Below, in pieces: positions 48,195 through 60,871 of a stretch of 64,000 nucleotides of DNA. The DNA comes from Nilaparvata lugens. Its lineage: Eukaryota > Arthropoda > Insecta > Hemiptera > Delphacidae. Under the pieces are notes generated by a model. It ran no database searches and was not told the origin of the DNA. It was given only the letters and a program-made list of their open reading frames with translations. A program made the position numbers and the translations under genes. The DNA is taken from contig NC_052510.1 in NCBI RefSeq assembly GCF_014356525.2, forward strand, positions 53,128,045 to 53,192,044. The letters run 5' to 3'. The stretch's first letter is position 1. Each line of letters starts with the position of its first letter.

Positions 48195-48690
48195 GCGACA
48201 GGACAGGACAGAATTTACTCTGATGGATAGTATGGACAGCGGAGGCTGTGGTTTATAACTGCCCGAGGTCAACTGTTCACAGAACTACTAGTTATAAGTT
48301 AATTCTGTCCATTCTTCTCATCAAGGCGCTACAGCAAGGTGTTGATAAAAGTGTTAAATGTCAATTAATACATAATAAGCTTTAAACAAAATGGGAAATT
48401 AAAACTTTGAAAACTGAACAAAATTAAAGAGTTCTCTCTCGCGACAGGACAGGACAGAATTTACTCTGATGGATAGTATGGACAGCGGAGGCTGTGGTTT
48501 ATAACTGCCCGAGGTCAACTGTTCACAGAACTACTAGTAATAAGTTAATTCTGTTCATTCTTCTCATCAAGGCACTACAGCAAGGTGTTAATAAAAGTGT
48601 TGAATGTCAATTAATACATAAGCTTTAAACAAAAAGTTTTAAAAAACTTTGAAAACCGAACAAAATTGAAGAGTTTTCTCTCACATCTCT
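48195..48690. repeat. Tandem duplication, unit about 246 bp
   Basis: GCGACAGGACAGGACAG starts at 48195 and 48441. Both units contain GGACAGCGGAGGCTGTGG, CGAGGTCAACTGTTCACAG and AGCAAGGTGTTRATAAAAGT (R = G or A). Only a few percent divergence separates them. Confidence 0.9.
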
Positions 48691-48699
48691 CAATGAGAA

Positions 48700-50285
48700 T
48701 TAGCAATACATTAGGTAGTATATGCTAGGCTAGGCCTCTACTATGTTACCATCTTTCAAAATGGTAATTGTACACTTTTCTTATCGAGGTTAACAGCTTC
48801 TCCAACACAATTAAAGTATTTCAAGAGTTGAGAAACCTCATTCCTAACAGTCAAGAATGAACAGAATTTTCAACCGACTGTAAATTCAGAGCTGGGTCGA
48901 TTCCCCCATTTAATAAAGCCTTCTCCATGCATTCACTCTTTCGAGGTTTTTCGAATGTTGTCTCTACGCAAAACAATACATTCTCAATGACAATGCAACT
49001 ATAAAACATTTACAGCTTTTTGCTGCAGTGTAGGGCAAAATGGATGTAGACACACTAGTAGAGATGGCATTCTATGTCGATAATTCTTGGCCAAACAAAG
49101 CCTTTTACTCTTACTCAACTTTGGTGAATTGAGAGCGTTGTACTTTCAAAGTTTCATTTTATTTGATGTTTGATCTTTATAGATGGAGAAGACATTTTGA
49201 AAAAGAGCAAAACTATGATTACTTTTGTCTAATAGAGTAGCCTTGCTGGGGGAAAGAGAGTATAAATCCTTGTAAATCCTTGAGTAAGAGAGTAAAATCC
49301 TTGGTGTAATTAGAATCCTAGATTATAAGTAAGAATGAATAATCAATAAATAATTATAAATGGTACAAATATATTCAGAATGGAAATTACTTGGTTAGTG
49401 ATGTGGTTGAGGCTCTAGCTTAATGTAATAGGCCTACATTGATACGAGTGATAATACTCGTATTAGTAGGATAATAAATAGTTTTGTAAGATTTAGGCCA
49501 TGTCGTAGATAAGACAAAGGATTCAAGCGAATTTGTTTCACAATACTGTACCATTGCTGTTTTGTCTATGACAATATGTGCAAGAATGTTACACTGTACA
49601 TAGTGTGTATCAAAATTGATTTAATAATTGTAGGTTATAAGTAAAAGTATGAATATATTCATTGAGATGAGAATAATAATAGAGTGGACATGACTTTATT
49701 AAGGCCTTGGAAAGTTCAATCCTATCTCATCTCAATCCTTATAATATGAGGTTCTATAGACAATAAAATATTATTGATGATATCATGTTATCGATAAAGT
49801 GAGTAATAATAATCATATTATCAATATGCTAATGGAATTTATCTGAATTATTAATTAATAATTACCGTATCATAATCATAAATAACAATCCTCCATTTGA
49901 AGTCAATTCAATCTGTTTTCCACGAAGTAATACCTACTCTTTTTTTGAGAAATTACATGCGTTATTGCACGCAATCAATAGTTCATTTATTTATTTATTC
50001 ACAATGGAGACATTTTTGAAATATTAATGTATTCAATGAAATCATTGTAGTCATAACAAGCTATAATTTAATTTGATTGGATAATTCTCATTATAGTTAT
50101 TCATAAATAATCTACTATTGAATCCCATATATTTTCCATTGTGGAATAATAACAGGCTCAATTAGAACTTTTTCTCAAATATCCTAATAGGTATCGTAGG
50201 TCTCATATAGAATAGCAAATAGTGTTGTAATTTATATTTCTTATCTGAGTCTCTAGACTGTGTAATTAGATAAGTAGGCCTTACT
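48700..50285. other. No recognisable feature
   Basis: AT-rich intronic sequence; no repeat shared with the rest of the window was recognised. Confidence 0.4.
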
Positions 50286-50289
50286 CACA

Positions 50290-50795
50290 CCTCTTGTACA
50301 TTAATTTGACAAATATTTGTAGATACTTAGGCTGCTCGTCCCATTCTAGTTCCAGAACTAGGAAACTTATTACAACAGTAATCTGGAAACTCAATAAGAT
50401 TTTTTTTTTAAATCAAGAGTTTCATGACCGGAATTCGCTCCCGTCTTCTAACAGTCTTCTTACTATATTTTGTATTTGTCTATTGATAAAAGGCTAAACT
50501 GACCTGCCGCGCAGTTTAAAAACACTTTCAAAATTTCAACTTGTTCTTGTGATATATGTGAATCATCGTTGATACAGTCTGACCATTTAACTTGATTTAA
50601 TATGATATTTTATTTGTTATCTAAGCTTGAGTTATTTATTGTAGTTTCTACACTATTGTTACCTGTATAGATTAGGTACTCTTTCCCCGCGCACGGATTA
50701 GCAGTCCATGCGGGGAAATAATTATTCCATGATTATTCTATTTTATTTTGTAAAGTGTTTTATATCGGAATAAAGAAATTGAAATTGAAACTCTT
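50290..50795 (+). mobile_element. LINE 3'-end fragment with strong stem-loop
   Basis: Perfect 9-bp stem TTTCCCCGC (50682-50690) with GCGGGGAAA (50710-50718), followed about 50 bases later by a tail AATAAAGAAATTGAAATTGA (50769 onward). The geometry is that of the LINE at 9445-11870. A short open frame at 50294-50497 may be the end of ORF2 but shows no clear motif. Confidence 0.55.
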
Positions 50796-50799
50796 TCAG

Positions 50800-52365
50800 A
50801 ATTTTCTCTAAAATTTCACAATATTTTTTATTTTCTTTATCAGCCTATATATTGAAGAGGTAAGAAATCAATTATTTCTCTAGTTCTCTAGACATTCTCT
50901 AGTTTTTTACAGGTAGAGAATTCCATAGGAAATTTCTATTCCATAATAATAAGTTTTATTTCGACAAAAAACAACAAAACTTACAGACTTCTTCAACGGT
51001 ATACAATACAACATAGCATCATTATTGCGCATACAGTACAAAGTGGAGATAAAATAAAATAAACAATACTAATGACAACTTTGTAAAAAAAGGAGGTAGA
51101 GAGTTTGAAAAAAGTTTCAATTTGATTTCAGACTTAATGAGTTGAGATCTAAGGAGCTACAATCTAAAACGTCTGCTGCATTTGAGCAGTATAATTTACA
51201 GATCACTATAACTATATACACACACTATAACTTACAGATCGGTCCATGTATTTAGTATAGGAATACTCATCACCAATCACAATAGGGATTCTCACGACTC
51301 CCCTATCACTGCTATATAGATTAGGATTTTTCACATCAGAATATTGTAATGCATCACTTTCTCTCTCATATAAAAAATTTCAACTAAATATTCGCATGAT
51401 TGAAAAGATTAACATCACAAACTACGTAGATAAACTTAGGCCAACTTATTCTGAGAACGCTGTTAGAGAGAAAAGTATGCAAAATTGTTCTATGATACGA
51501 ACTTTTCAAGAGAACTTTCTCATTCTTCTTAATAATTGTTCCACAGTCTGTAGGCTATAAATTCATGTTTTTCACTTTGTACATTTTTTTAGATTGAATA
51601 TTCAAATTAGAAAAAGTGGAATATCCCCTAAGAGGCGTCTGCAGCCTTCTGAGTTCCTGATTAGTAGTACCGTAAGTAAACGGTGATTAGATTTAATAAC
51701 ATTTATTCCTAGGGATAAATGTTGAATGTATTTAGACTCAACGAATTCACATTAAGAATACTGGAAGGTATAATAATTGGATAAAGAGCTTGTAGAAGAC
51801 CCCGGCTACAATATCTGAAGCAAGTTACCAAAGATGTAGGGATCCAGAGCTACATCCAACTGAAAATTACAGCTCTGGATAGAAAACGATGGATAGCTGC
51901 CTACCAATCGAATGATTGAAGCTAAACAAGAAGATTCCTAAGAAAATCACTAGAAGACAGAAGTGAGAATAAAATCATTTGAGTGCAATATGCGAGTCTC
52001 TAAATCTCTCTGGCACTCTCTTAATCTCTACGCTAAATCTCTGGGAATACGAATCAATCAAATTGACTAGCATCCATTTGTCGGAAGAATCACTGTTATT
52101 TTTTCAATATTTCCTCAACTGTTCTAATTTATTCGATTAAATACGATGAAAGTATCATCATCAGTATTCAAAAAGAAACTCAATAGACTCAACTCAAGAA
52201 TGATCTCAAAATATTTTTATTGATTTATTCGCAGGCTTTCACTCATTTGAAAAAATGAAATTTTGCAATCATCCATATTCTCGATCATTCATATTATTTA
52301 TTTAACGAAAATTACAAATTTATATCATAAGTTTCCCCATTCTATGACAGGATTCGTTCCCCCCC
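50800..52365. other. No recognisable gene
   Basis: AT-rich. A possible reversed LINE tail lies at 50945-51060 (AGTTTTATTTCGACAAAAAA). Nothing else is supported. Confidence 0.4.
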
Positions 52366-52369
52366 CCTA

Positions 52370-52505
52370 CCGCTAAGTCCATGGACGCAATCTACTTCTA
52401 CCCCCTCTATAAAACAAAAATCTGATCCTTTTTTCCTCCCCCCACCACAGGGGGGGGGGAGTTGGTTTTAAAGCGGCGCGTCCAAACCCCCTCCTGTGGG
52501 TACCC
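52370..52505. repeat. C/G homopolymer-rich stretch
   Basis: Runs of C at 52359-52368 and about 52438-52444 and of G at 52452-52460, with CCTGTGGGTACCC that recurs near 54653. It is probably remnant repeat. Confidence 0.4.
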
Positions 52506-52589
52506 TTGCATTTTATGATGATATGAATTTTGGAACGAATCACGAATCACCTAATCGAAATTGTTGATAAAACAATCTTGCAAATAATA

Positions 52590-52810
52590 TTTTGGGGAAT
52601 GATAGCTCATTCTTTTTTGGATCATAGCATGAAACAATCGTGCAGAAATAAGAGCTTCAAGTCAAATAGGAATAACTCACTTGATATAAATATTATTATA
52701 TCAGCCAATATTTTTGAATTAACTAAGCCAATATTCGGGAGAATGATAGCTCATTCTTCTTTGGATCATAGCATGAAACAATTATGTAGAAATAAGAGCT
52801 TCAAAGATGA
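52590..52810. repeat. Direct repeat, two units about 147 bp apart
   Basis: GAATGATAGCTCATTCTT and GGATCATAGCATGAAACAAT occur at about 52598-52640 and 52741-52785, each followed by AGAAATAAGAGCTTCAA. Confidence 0.85.
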
Positions 52811-52814
52811 ATTG

Positions 52815-53910
52815 GAATAATTTACTTGATTTATATTATTATTGATAAACGAAACTTGGAAACCCCTGAAGTGGAAGAGTTCCATTTCCATAGCATGAAG
52901 CACTCCTCTAGAAATCAAAACATGATAGTTCACACCCATTATTTTTCTTTTAGAGAAAATTGCCATCTTGTTTGAAATGTTCTACTAAACATGCAATTTG
53001 AAATTGTGGCCGCATGGTACACTTCGAGAACTATTATTTTCGTGAACCTACTTCGCAAGAATCCCTTTAGAGCTAGTTTTGCAAGTTTATTCGACACGAC
53101 ATGCGAATCTGAATTGACGTTCAAAAATGCGAACCGATACTTGGAAGCAATCGCACGGAACGAGTTCATTATGTGATTAGAAATAATAGCAATATATTAT
53201 TCATAAAAATAAAAACTAAAGGGAAAATTGTAGTAACTCCACTGCAATTTAGAACGCAGTAATTTGTGAATCCGGGAAAATTGCAGGAAATATTGCATGA
53301 AAAGCTCAAGAAGAGCTTGAATTTTCACGCGTTTTCCTTTTTATCTAACTTGGCTCAGGATTAATATGAAAAACACACTTTTAATCATTGAAATGAAACA
53401 GATTACATAGAAGGTTAACAAGATTTCACCAACATAATATTCGCAGAGAAATCGTCATTTTTTCATCTTTCATATCAGCATCAATTCAGGTAAAAGAGTA
53501 AAAAAGTAGTTAGATCCGGGTTTAATAAGCAGAAGCCGGCCGAAAATGGCAAAGCAATATTTCTTATGCAAATTAATAATGTTGTTTGCATCTTTCCAAT
53601 ACATTCGTTCCCATACTGAAGATGGTATTTTCTAATCTTCAAAAGCAATTTTATGTTTATTTTAAAAAAAGTTGGAAATTTTCTTGAAAAGAAGTGATGA
53701 TTAAAATTTAAGAACAAGAGGTCCAATAATCAGATATAGTGATATGTTTCAATGTGCAACAGCTATAGGTGTTTTCTCTTGATACGTATTGACGCAAATC
53801 AACTTCAAAGTAACAAAAAAATAGTATAAAATTAGTATTTCTCAGCAGGGATGACCAACTTCCCTAAAAAAATGCATCCTTGCAAAAAAAGGTCTTCAGT
53901 CGTTATACCG
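52815..53910. other. No recognisable feature
   Basis: AT-rich intronic sequence with short, unsupported frames. Confidence 0.4.
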
Positions 53911-53917
53911 TTTGCAC

Positions 53918-54552
53918 GGCTGTACAAAGGCTAAAAATAAACGTTCTACTGGTGATATTTTTCAAAGTTTCTCAATTTGTATATAATCAAGCCATCAAAA
54001 TAAAATAGTTTTCACAGGAAAACATTTTTTCCGATCATTACTTTTCGAGATATGAGCGCCTAAAGTTTAAATTTTTGGGACATAACATTTCAAATTCGCT
54101 AAGAGATAAATCCATGAGATTGAGAGGATAAATTCTTCACGGTAGGCTATTGTTGATTGAATAGAACAAAAATCTTTTAAAAATTTCAATTTTTGAGAAA
54201 GTTATTCAATTTACCAAAAATAACTCAAGTAAAAGTTATTTTTGGTTATTTTTAGTGAATTGAATAACTTTCTCAAAAATTGAAATTTTTAAAAGATTTT
54301 TGTTTTATTCAATCAACAATACCGTGAAGAATTTATCATTTAAATCTCATGGATTTATCTCTTACCGAATTTGAAATGTTCTGTCCCAAAAATTTAAACT
54401 TTAGGCGCTCATATCTCGAAAATTAATGATCGGGAAAATATGATTTCCTGAGAAAACTATTTTATTTTGATAGCTTCATTATATACAAATCGAGAAACTT
54501 TGAAAAATATCACCAGTAGAAAGTTTATTTTTAGCCTTTTGCACAGCCTTAA
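53918..54552. mobile_element. Giant fold-back, second copy, TTAA at right end
   Basis: Left end GGCTGTACAAAGGCTAAAAA; right end TTTTAGCC...GCACAGCC followed by TTAA (54549-54552). The axis is near 54235 (AAATAACTCAAGTAAAAGTTATTT). It matches 26675-27296 along most of its length with scattered substitutions. Confidence 0.88.
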
Positions 54553-54782
54553 ACACTATACACAGTTGACTACTGACCTCCCTGAACCCCCCTCAAGAAC
54601 TTTGAACTTCCCCTCCAAGAATAATTCTAAGAAGTCTGTGTCCTTGCCACCCCCTGTGGGTACCCCTGAGTTTCTATAAGACAGAGTTGTCTGGATAGTT
54701 CTAATCCAATCTTATCCAACTTACATCCAAACTTATATTAGAAATTTGTTGTTAGTTATCCATCTTGTTTCCACTATTATTA

Positions 54783-54893
54783 TTACTATTAAATTTTGTA
54801 AAACTTTAAAGTGAAAAAACACTCACATTCCTTGATGTACCACACCAATGTGAGTGTTTTTTCACTTTAAAGTTTCACAAAATTTAATAGTAA
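54783..54893. repeat. Near-perfect 47-bp hairpin
   Basis: Arms 54783-54829 and 54847-54893 match at 46 of 47 positions (left arm contains AAAGTGAAAAAACACTCACA) around a 17-base loop. No target duplication or family member was seen in the window. It could be a MITE or a hairpin-RNA precursor. Confidence 0.9.
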
Positions 54894-54899
54894 TTATAT

Positions 54900-57800
54900 T
54901 AGAATCTTATCCAATATCATTTTGAAATATTATTCTTATGTAAGTTATAGGCATGCATTCCAAATATATTTAGGGAAAATAATTCAAAATGTGTTTATTC
55001 GATTGCAATAATGATGTATGCATTCTACTGTATTTTCTCCTCCAGACTACTCTACTCTTCCATATTGACTATTGAAATTTCAATAGCTGTTATGATAATG
55101 AAATTGTAGATAATTTACTCAGTTTGAATGTCAATAAGTAGCCTATCCACAATAAATAACACAGCCTTGACACTTCCTAATATAAAATCAAATGCACAGC
55201 ATCCGAAGAAAACAATATTCTTGTTCAACTCTTCACAAGTTAAACAACTTTAATCGAACGAAATGATTACCGTGACATCGAACGCCGGCACAGGCACCGG
55301 TTTACGTTTACTGATTCGATCAAACACCAAGCATCAAGGTTTCGCCTTGAAATTGAAAACAAAACTTTGATCACCGGTTAAAATTGAGTATCAATGCGAA
55401 TCAAGATCCTTAAAAAGCATTTTCATTTGCTTATCGGAGCAGCAAATTCGTCATTACATAATTTTAGAATACAAGTCCAGTCTCATGAACGAAATAAGCA
55501 TAAAGCTCAAGAGCTGGATGGATTAAGAATTAGGATCAAGTTCAAATACGAATAAGGGTTAGCTGATTGAAGCAAGTTCAATGGTCATGTTTTTGTTGCA
55601 AGTCTTATCAGTTCTGGAAAGTTGTTCATCATTCAGCATTTTAATAATTTAATAAATCAATCAAGGTTGATTTTCTATCGTGGACTGTCATAAGATGCAG
55701 CCAATAGCCTTTGTATATAATTTGATTTTTTTTTATATCTACTAATAATTTGGCTAGGACAAATAGGCTAAATAATAACTGATAGTCTAATAACTGATCA
55801 CTAGGTCGAAGTCCTTTGAGTTTTTAATAAACTTCCAGAAATGTAAATTTTTTTAAAAAATACCCCAATTTCAGCTTTCAGACAGTCCGCAATCCGGAAA
55901 CCTCAAAAACAAGGTTCTGAAAGTAGGAGCATATTTAGTAATCTAATCAATCTACAATATATTCAATATGCAAATATATAGTTGAAATATCTACAAGAAA
56001 AGCCATATTAATTAGATTATGATCATAAAAGCCAAAATCTCCACCTCTCAATGATGCTGATTATCTCTATCATTATCAGGTAGATATAGGTGAGATCGTC
56101 AAAAGGAAATTATTCCTTCAATAAGAAAGTCCAAAAGGAAACATTCAGAAGATCCTCAAAAAGGAAATATTCTTTTAATAAACAGTCTAAATTTTCGTAA
56201 ATTATTAAATTCAACTTTTGAATAGGCCTACTGCTCAACATCCATTTATAAGCATTCTATTTGAAAACGGATGCATTAGAATTTGTAAATATGCAAAATG
56301 CATATATTTTATTCTGAAATATGAATTGAGTTTAATTGCAGAAATGTCAATTATTGTATTCATAGCTGCTTACTGGCAATTTTCTTCTGAAAATTCATTA
56401 AACGTTCTCAGTCTTAGTTTTCGTTCTCGTTCTAAAGATTCACAGTCTTGAAAATCCTCAATAATTGTGAGCACTAAACCAGAAACTCATTACTTTTCTT
56501 TATATGCTGGCTGAAAGTGATGGCTACGGCAACACATACTTTTTTAATAATTACAGACTTCAAATAATTGAATGTAAATTCTATTCAAGAAGTTCAACCT
56601 GATGGAATAAGATCTTCCAACCATGAAGCTACTTTGAATTTATGAGCTCGTTGTCTCTAAAAAATGTTTATTCGCTCACTCAACTGCTCAACTCCATTCT
56701 ATTTCCAACAACAGACCAATCATTCAAGATCTTCATTACAAAAATTATGAATGATAGGTGTCTACTACCTAGTTACTACCTGAGACAAGCATAAGCAGTC
56801 TAAAAAACTCACAACACAAAGGTTTATAAATAAAATAATTGTTAGATTTTTCTAAAAGCCATTATAAATCAAATTAATAGGATTTGATAAAACTCTGTAA
56901 TGATTTATAAATAAAATATATCTATTATGAACAAATATAAGTTAAGGATTATTAAAATAGAAGAACAGCATATGTGTCTTAATAGAAAAATGTACAGTAT
57001 AGTAGGTAATATCTTAGGCAAGTCTATGATATGGATTCAATCACCCCTAAGCCAGATATTTTTCTTGAACTTGCAAGCGCGTGGCTTGTCGATTTTTATC
57101 AAGCATATTCAAGCAAAAAAGTAGGTACTTAGAAGTTCCCTAAGTAGACTAACGGTTGGACTTCCACACACTAGGAAAAAATAGAGGGCATTCAATGTAC
57201 GTAAAAGCTCATGCTTTCAATGTAAATTTATGAAAATCAAAACTTTTTTCAAAGTATATACCCTGTTCACTTGTAACTAAGTACAGGCACGTGCCATGGC
57301 AATTTAATATCACCTAGTCTAATATTCTTGTCGTAGTGATGCATTTAAAAGTTTTAAACCAATTCCTATTTTTCGATAGCAAAATGAATTAATAATTTAT
57401 CTGAATTATGCTCTATGATCATCATTTTTTAACAACTGGAATTCATGTTATTATTGATAATTCAGGTTTCTGTAGGATAAGTTGTAAGTAAATTAGGTTT
57501 AAGTTATTATTTTGTAGCCAAGTTATGATCCTTGTGATCATCTGTTTACCCAAAATCTAATAATAGGAAATAGATTCAATGAGTAAACATATTTTGTTAA
57601 AAATTTAATCAATTCATTAGAATGTCCTATATCAATAATCAGGTGCTTGTCTTATCCTCTGAAGGTCAATATACAATAATTATACTCCATCAATGTCAAG
57701 GTCCTCTACTGAGATGCATTATCTTACTCAAAACAAACATGCAGGATAGGAGGCTGCGTTGTTAGACCTAAAGCCTAACAAGCAGTATAGTTTGAATGCA

Positions 57801-59285
57801 AATAGAAATACTTTTCCTATTCTCTACAAATAATTTAAACGTAAATTATTACGGTAGGCCTACCGTACGTTAGTAGAGTTTGTTGAGTTATTCAATTTTC
57901 ATTCATGATATTGAAACGTATAGGGGTAAAGGTCAATAATATTGATAGGTAGCCTACTTTAACACCATTTTGCAGATGGACATTCTATACGCATGCGCTA
58001 TTATTTATAAGAGTATCACGATTTTACCTATACTGAGAGTCACTTTGAACTTTCAGCATTGGTTGAATGGAAATCATGTAGTAATGTTATTGAGGAATAC
58101 TGACAGTTTAAAGTGAACCTCACTATAGTTATATAGATTTCCATTTAGGAATTGACATATATATACTAGTTTAGTGTGGCTCATGTAATAACTGCCGCTT
58201 TGATAAATCTATCGTTAACTTACACGTTACCTACACGCTTAATCTACGATTTTATCACTGCATGACTACTTGTATATAGAACGCTTTTATCGATTTGAAC
58301 TCACATATTATCAGATCAAGAAGTACCTATATTATCTTCTGGTAATATCGATTTCGTGTGATATTATGGATCACTATGGAAGCAAAGGCGCAGTTAATCG
58401 GCGAATAAACAGATAATCGGTCGTATTTCACACGTACAATCTAATAATTTTATGCGGGTGAATTGCGGCAGCAAAATCTTAAACCGAACATCAGCAGGCG
58501 GACTAATCCAGTAATCCTTATATGTGTAGTGCAGTGCCAGTGAAGGAACATTATAGCAGCTATAATATCTATACAGTAAGGTTCTGAAAACTAGAAACTG
58601 ATACCTTTCAAGTTTTACAGATAGATATGAACCAGATAATGGATAAAAGGCGTGTATAATGATTTTTAAGGAGCGCACGTTGTCTAAATAGTGGGCTTTG
58701 GTCGATTGTGCGCACTGGATGATTGGAAAAAGAAATAAGGTACCTGATGGATTAAGATACTACCTCACTTTACTGGAAATTTTGAAAAAATATTTACAGA
58801 AAATTTTTTGAAAATGTTTTTCCTTATTTGGTGCACTGTTGTAACACGGACAGTAGGCCTACGGTAGCCTACTTGAACGTTTTTCAGACTTTCAGTTCGG
58901 AATAGTATTTTTTGTTAAATATAAATAATAGTTATATTTGTTGAATATAATAGTATTATAATATAGGATTAAGTTTCTTGTATGGTCGATACTATAGCCA
59001 TCTAGTCTAAAGACTGATGAGCAATTTTTTTCTATCCTAGTTAAATTTTTTTTCTACTTGATAAATTAAATAGTGAATTTCTCTTTAGAAACTTTTACTG
59101 CTATTGTTCAATTAATGATGCAGTTTCAATTAATTTACAGTTTTATTGATATTTGAATATCGAATTGAAGATTCGATTTTTTATTGAGAAAATGTAATAT
59201 CACAATGTGTACTTATTGATTGCACTATTATAGAAGCTAGATTCACTCAATCACTGCTCCGTTCTTTCACCGGACACTACTTGAA
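54900..59285. other. Long stretch without recognised genes
   Basis: AT-rich intronic DNA. Frames at 56218, 56927 and 58394 lack any domain I recognise. A CCTCACTATAGTTATATAG block near 58117 faintly resembles inner repeats of other elements. Confidence 0.4.
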
Positions 59286-59291
59286 CAAGCA

Positions 59292-59601
59292 CTACACTAG
59301 TTCAAACGGTTTCCTCCTTTTGAGCCTCATCCGCACCAACCCTCATTGTCAACCCTCATTGGATCGCCTCGACGTTGTCATGTTGGTGCAGTCGCCCCTC
59401 GTGCCTCACCGCATGCCTCTGGGTCTCAGTGGACACCAGGTCGACGTGCAGGTCTCTATGAAGATCCCTGTTCCTGACATACCAAGGAACATCCACAATT
59501 TTCCTCAGCACCTTGTTTTGGAATCGTTGTATGACATTGATGTTGCTGTCTTTGTCACACCCCAAAAGTTATATATCATACGTCCATACTGCCTTCAACC
59601 A
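59292..59601 (-). pseudogene. Jockey-clade LINE ORF2 C-terminus, decayed
   Basis: Minus-strand reading gives WTYDI, then LLGCDKDSNINVIQRFQNKV, LRKIVDVPWYVRNRDLHRDL and RHEGRLHQHDNVEAIQ. After a frameshift it gives RLKRRKPFELV and a stop at 59292. IIQRFQ...PWYV, the NVEAIQ block and the terminal LKRRKPFELV are hallmarks of Jockey-like reverse transcriptase proteins. One in-frame stop and one frameshift mark it as dead. The clade differs from that of the 9445 element. Confidence 0.85.
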
Positions 59602-60089
59602 ATACCTACTATTACTTCAATATAGTAGGTATTACATAATTATGTTTGTACAAAAAAAAACTTTGTTTTGGATTATAAGGTTGGAGTACGGTACTTGTTA
59701 TTGTGATTGATGCCACATGAACTTTCTGCTTGTGCGTGGGTAATGGAAAGTGCGCTGATGAATTTATGAGATGGTCCATGCTATCTCAAAATATCCTTCC
59801 TCCAATAGATACAAATTTTTCATCACCTTTGTTCATATTTGTGAGCCTATAGCTTGTCAGTCCTATCAACACTGTTATAAGTTCTAAATTGTAAGAGATG
59901 ATTTTTCCATCATGAAATAAAACACATTATTTTCTAGTTAAAAATGGCTACCTATTATAGTGACTAGACTACATATTGTTACCTACTATTTTTTAGAAGA
60001 AAATTCCTATTGAATAGTTTTGAACTGTTCATCTATTGATAAATTATATATTATAAAACGATGTAATACATTTTCAATACATTTGCGAC

Positions 60090-60265
60090 TCCCACCAGCG
60101 GTCAAACACATTCCTTTTGCTAGTGGTGCCTGAAACAATTTTTAGTTTTTTAGTTCTGGGTAGTTAATTTCATTTTATTTTCTTGTAATAAGTGTTTGAG
60201 TTATCAAACCTTTGATTAGTTACGTTGTTAAATTTTGGCAATAAAGAATTGAATTGAATTGAAAA
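60090..60265 (+). mobile_element. LINE 3'-end fragment
   Basis: Ends with AATAAAGAATTGAATTGAAT (60240 onward), the same tail type as 11853-11870. A weak, bulged stem (CCACCAGC at 60092 with GCTAGTGGTG at 60119) lies about 110 bases upstream of the tail. Confidence 0.55.
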
Positions 60266-60470
60266 AAATCAAATCACATTTTTTATTTCAAAGATTGTTA
60301 TTTCTCTAAATTTTTCATTCAAATTCATATATATTATTCTTATTATTTTATTGTATTCATTTTTCTATTATTTCTGCTGCGCATTATGCTCACATGTGCT
60401 CTGAGCTTTTGTGAATACAAGAATTTAAATTATACTTATGACATGAGCAACAAATTTATCGGTCTTCTCG

Positions 60471-60724
60471 TATTCTAAAATCTTATTTGAATATACTTAA
60501 TTTAATGTTCTCAAATTATCATAGTATTTCTTTTATTCATTTTTTTCTTCTTCTCATATTCTAATATCTCATTTGAATATTCTTAATTTTAATGTTATCA
60601 AATGATCATAGTATTTCTATTATTCATTTTCTTCGTCTTACCATATTCTAAAATCTTATTTGTATATTCTTAATTTTAATGTTATCAAATAATCATAGTA
60701 TTTCTATTATTCAATTTGTTTCAG
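60471..60724. repeat. Tandem repeat, 3 units of about 87 bp, abutting exon
   Basis: TATTCTAAAATCTTATTTG starts at 60471, 60557 (diverged) and 60644. Each unit continues AATTTTAATGTTATCAAAT and CATAGTATTTCTATTATTCA. The third unit runs straight into the acceptor TTTGTTTCAG at 60724, so the polypyrimidine tract of the aquaporin exon is part of the array. Confidence 0.9.
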
Positions 60725-60868
60725 TCACTGGGCCATGTGAGTGGCTGCCACATCAACCCTGCAGTCACGTGCGGTCTTTTCGTCTCAGGTCACATTTCAC
60801 TGCTCAAAGGTTTCTTCTACATCATTGTCCAGTGCATTGGAGCTGTTGCTGGATCCGCCATCCTCAAG
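60725..60868 (+). CDS. Aquaporin, exon with first NPA motif
   Basis: 48 codons between TTTGTTTCAG and AAG|GTACCT, phase 0 on both sides. It encodes [20 protein letters not shown]: the hemipore helix B with SGxHxNPAVT, whose NPA forms half of the channel's central constriction. [20 protein letters not shown], the third transmembrane helix, follows, then VAGSAILK. Together with 45921-46120 it completes the first half of the aquaporin repeat. The Cys after NPAVT and the rest of the motif fit orthodox insect water channels. Confidence 0.95.
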
Positions 60869-60871
60869 GTA

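Noticed and set aside
52991..53176. Overlapping + and - frames near 53 kb as a small gene
   Set aside because: Neither has a domain, splice context or an ATG in good context; both strands are open by chance.
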